NCBI GenBank assembly: GCA_034509925.1
Contig: CM067537.1
Coordinates: forward strand, 6,775,001 to 6,839,000
Length of the DNA: 64,000 nt
DNA from: Hirudinaria manillensis
Taxonomy: Eukaryota > Annelida > Clitellata > Hirudinida > Hirudinidae
Direction of reading: 5' to 3'
The translations under genes were made by a program, and so were the position numbers. Under the pieces are notes generated by a model that was given only the letters and a program-made list of their open reading frames with translations, was not told where the DNA came from and did no database searches. Positions within the stretch are counted from its first letter, which is position 1; every line of letters starts with the position of its first letter. Shown here piece after piece: positions 62,842-64,000 of this stretch.

Positions 62842-63507
62842 ATGACGGTCAACTCACAATCTAACAACGAGGCAGACACGTACCGGAATTTGGGCGCAGA
62901 CGAACTTGCCTTCCTAGTTGGTATCATAAGAATGTCGTTAAAGATGTTCACTTAACCTTTCTACGTTGGCAGATATCAGAAGAAGATATGAAACAAACGA
63001 GTTTGCTTCAGTCCATTGAAGTACTCAAGGTTTGCAGTCGATTGTTTATTTGTTCGAATGCTTCTGGAATCTGGTGACGTCACGCTGGGTCAGCCAGTAT
63101 TCGATCCCTTCATAACACCCCCAAATCTCCCCCACAGGCATATAACAGTGAAATCCCATAAAAAAGTTGATAGTTTTTAATTTAGGAAAACTCGAGAAAT
63201 TGCCCGACGATATTCCACCTGATCGTTTTTTTGCAATACTGTTACATCTTGTACCTCGTAGCACTTTCCCCTTTTTGCCGGGCAGTCATAGTCCCCTCTC
63301 GTGTTTGCGTGACGTCATTTAGAGCTCCAACGAGATTCGAGTCAAAGATTAATTTAAATTATAAATAAACTTAAGAAAAAGAATGCAGCTAGGAAGACAA
63401 GAATCATCAAGCAACATAGGATAGAGATGAGCAAGCTGAAAAATTGGTCAGAGAAAGCCCAATTTCTTCAAACGAGAAGTCAAACTCTTAAGAAGGTCCA
63501 CGGATGA
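62842..63507 (+). CDS. Possible second small coiled-coil gene, about 85 aa, unrecognised
   Basis: Three pieces join in frame. Exon A (from 62842) reads MTVNSQSNNEADTYRNLGAD then ELAFL or ELAFLV. Exon B (near 62974-63029) reads EEDMKQTSLLQSIEVLK, with two acceptors five bases apart that each pair with a matching donor. Exon C (63382-63507) reads NAARKTRIIKQHRIEMSKLK then NWSEKAQFLQTRSQTLKKVHG-stop. Exon C is basic and helical. The pieces could not be joined in phase to the preceding coiled-coil gene, so this is treated as separate, though a missed exon linking them is possible. No family recognised. Confidence 0.35.
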
Positions 63508-64000
63508 GGTTCCTTCCTTCGTCCGATTTTGTTGATGTTGTTGGAGCGAAGTAGGTCAAGATGAAGATGGGGCGCTAATTTAATAGTAGATCAATATTAA
63601 TATCCAGAGGACCACGACTTGTCATAGCCGGCTAAATTGTAATTCGTGGCTCTTAAATATCTCTGAAAAATCTAAAAAGGTTCAAAGGTTTTGTCGGAAG
63701 GTGTTCTTAGGAATGCGGGTTGCCGTGCAGGGTTGTAAGGTTGTGTGATCAGTGATGGGGTTAGGCGGTACGGTCGATTGGTCGGCATTGATTCGCATTA
63801 TTACGAAATTATGCATGTTTGGTTTAGGGTTAATGCGAAAGAGTTTTTTTTATTGAATATTTATTGGTAAGTTAGGTTTGAGTTCGCTAATTCATTTATG
63901 GCGACAACAGATGTAATTTAGTGCCGGGTGACCATTTCTTGGCAAGCCGTTTTCCATCGGATCACGACTTACATTGAAGGTAAAATTCTGAAAAGTTGGA
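63508..64000. other. Window edge, nothing recognised
   Basis: No supportable coding exon, repeat or regulatory motif. The sequence may be the 3' UTR of the preceding coiled-coil gene or belong to a gene lying beyond the window. Confidence 0.4.

Noticed and set aside
63040-63340. Segment with two GTGACGTCA words resembling a repeat element
   Set aside because: No inverted ends, target duplication or clear similarity to the nearby Helitron could be shown; it fits as an ordinary intron.

Overview
The window looks like nuclear DNA of an invertebrate animal. It is AT-rich, its genes have many short introns with GT-AG ends, microsatellites are abundant, and the genes are animal orthologues (lingerer/UBAP2, a FET-family RNA-binding protein, tektin). 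I cannot name the phylum from sequence alone. Gene models were built by joining exons by eye, using reading frame, splice sites and remembered family sequences; no alignment was run.

Layout. 1-2444: no gene found. 2445-10597 (minus): lingerer/UBAP2-like gene. 10598-17785: repeat-rich spacer with very long (GAGT)n and (ATATT)n arrays and one uncertain small gene (about 12772-14216, minus). 17786-18641 (minus): a tiny two-EF-hand protein with a TATA box. 18850-22617: nothing recognised. 22618-29737 (plus): XAB2/SYF1. 31305-32711 (minus): three-finger C2H2 protein. 33547-35352 (plus): intronless SF3B2. 36210-39353 (plus): SMU1. 40118-41461 (plus): HGH1. 41616-41990 (plus): a small membrane protein. 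42123-43037 (minus): ribosomal protein S3. 44117-48328 (minus): EIF2A. 48584-51017 (plus): LRRC47. 51297-57771 (minus): FUS/EWS/TAF15-family protein. 58607-61474 (plus): tektin-3-like protein with a short non-autonomous Helitron in an intron. 61708-63507 (plus): one or two unrecognised coiled-coil genes.

Functionally, the block from 22 to 58 kb is housekeeping and heavily RNA-related. Three core spliceosome proteins (XAB2/SYF1, SF3B2, SMU1) lie on one strand within 17 kb. They are followed by translation genes (HGH1, RPS3, EIF2A, LRRC47) and a FET RNA-binding protein. The right edge is ciliary (tektin).

The most unusual points are the FET protein (poly-Q N-terminus, Ala/Leu-rich region in place of RGG repeats, but an intact zinc finger and C-terminal PY signal), the tektin with an altered signature nonapeptide, the intronless SF3B2, and several small unrecognised genes.
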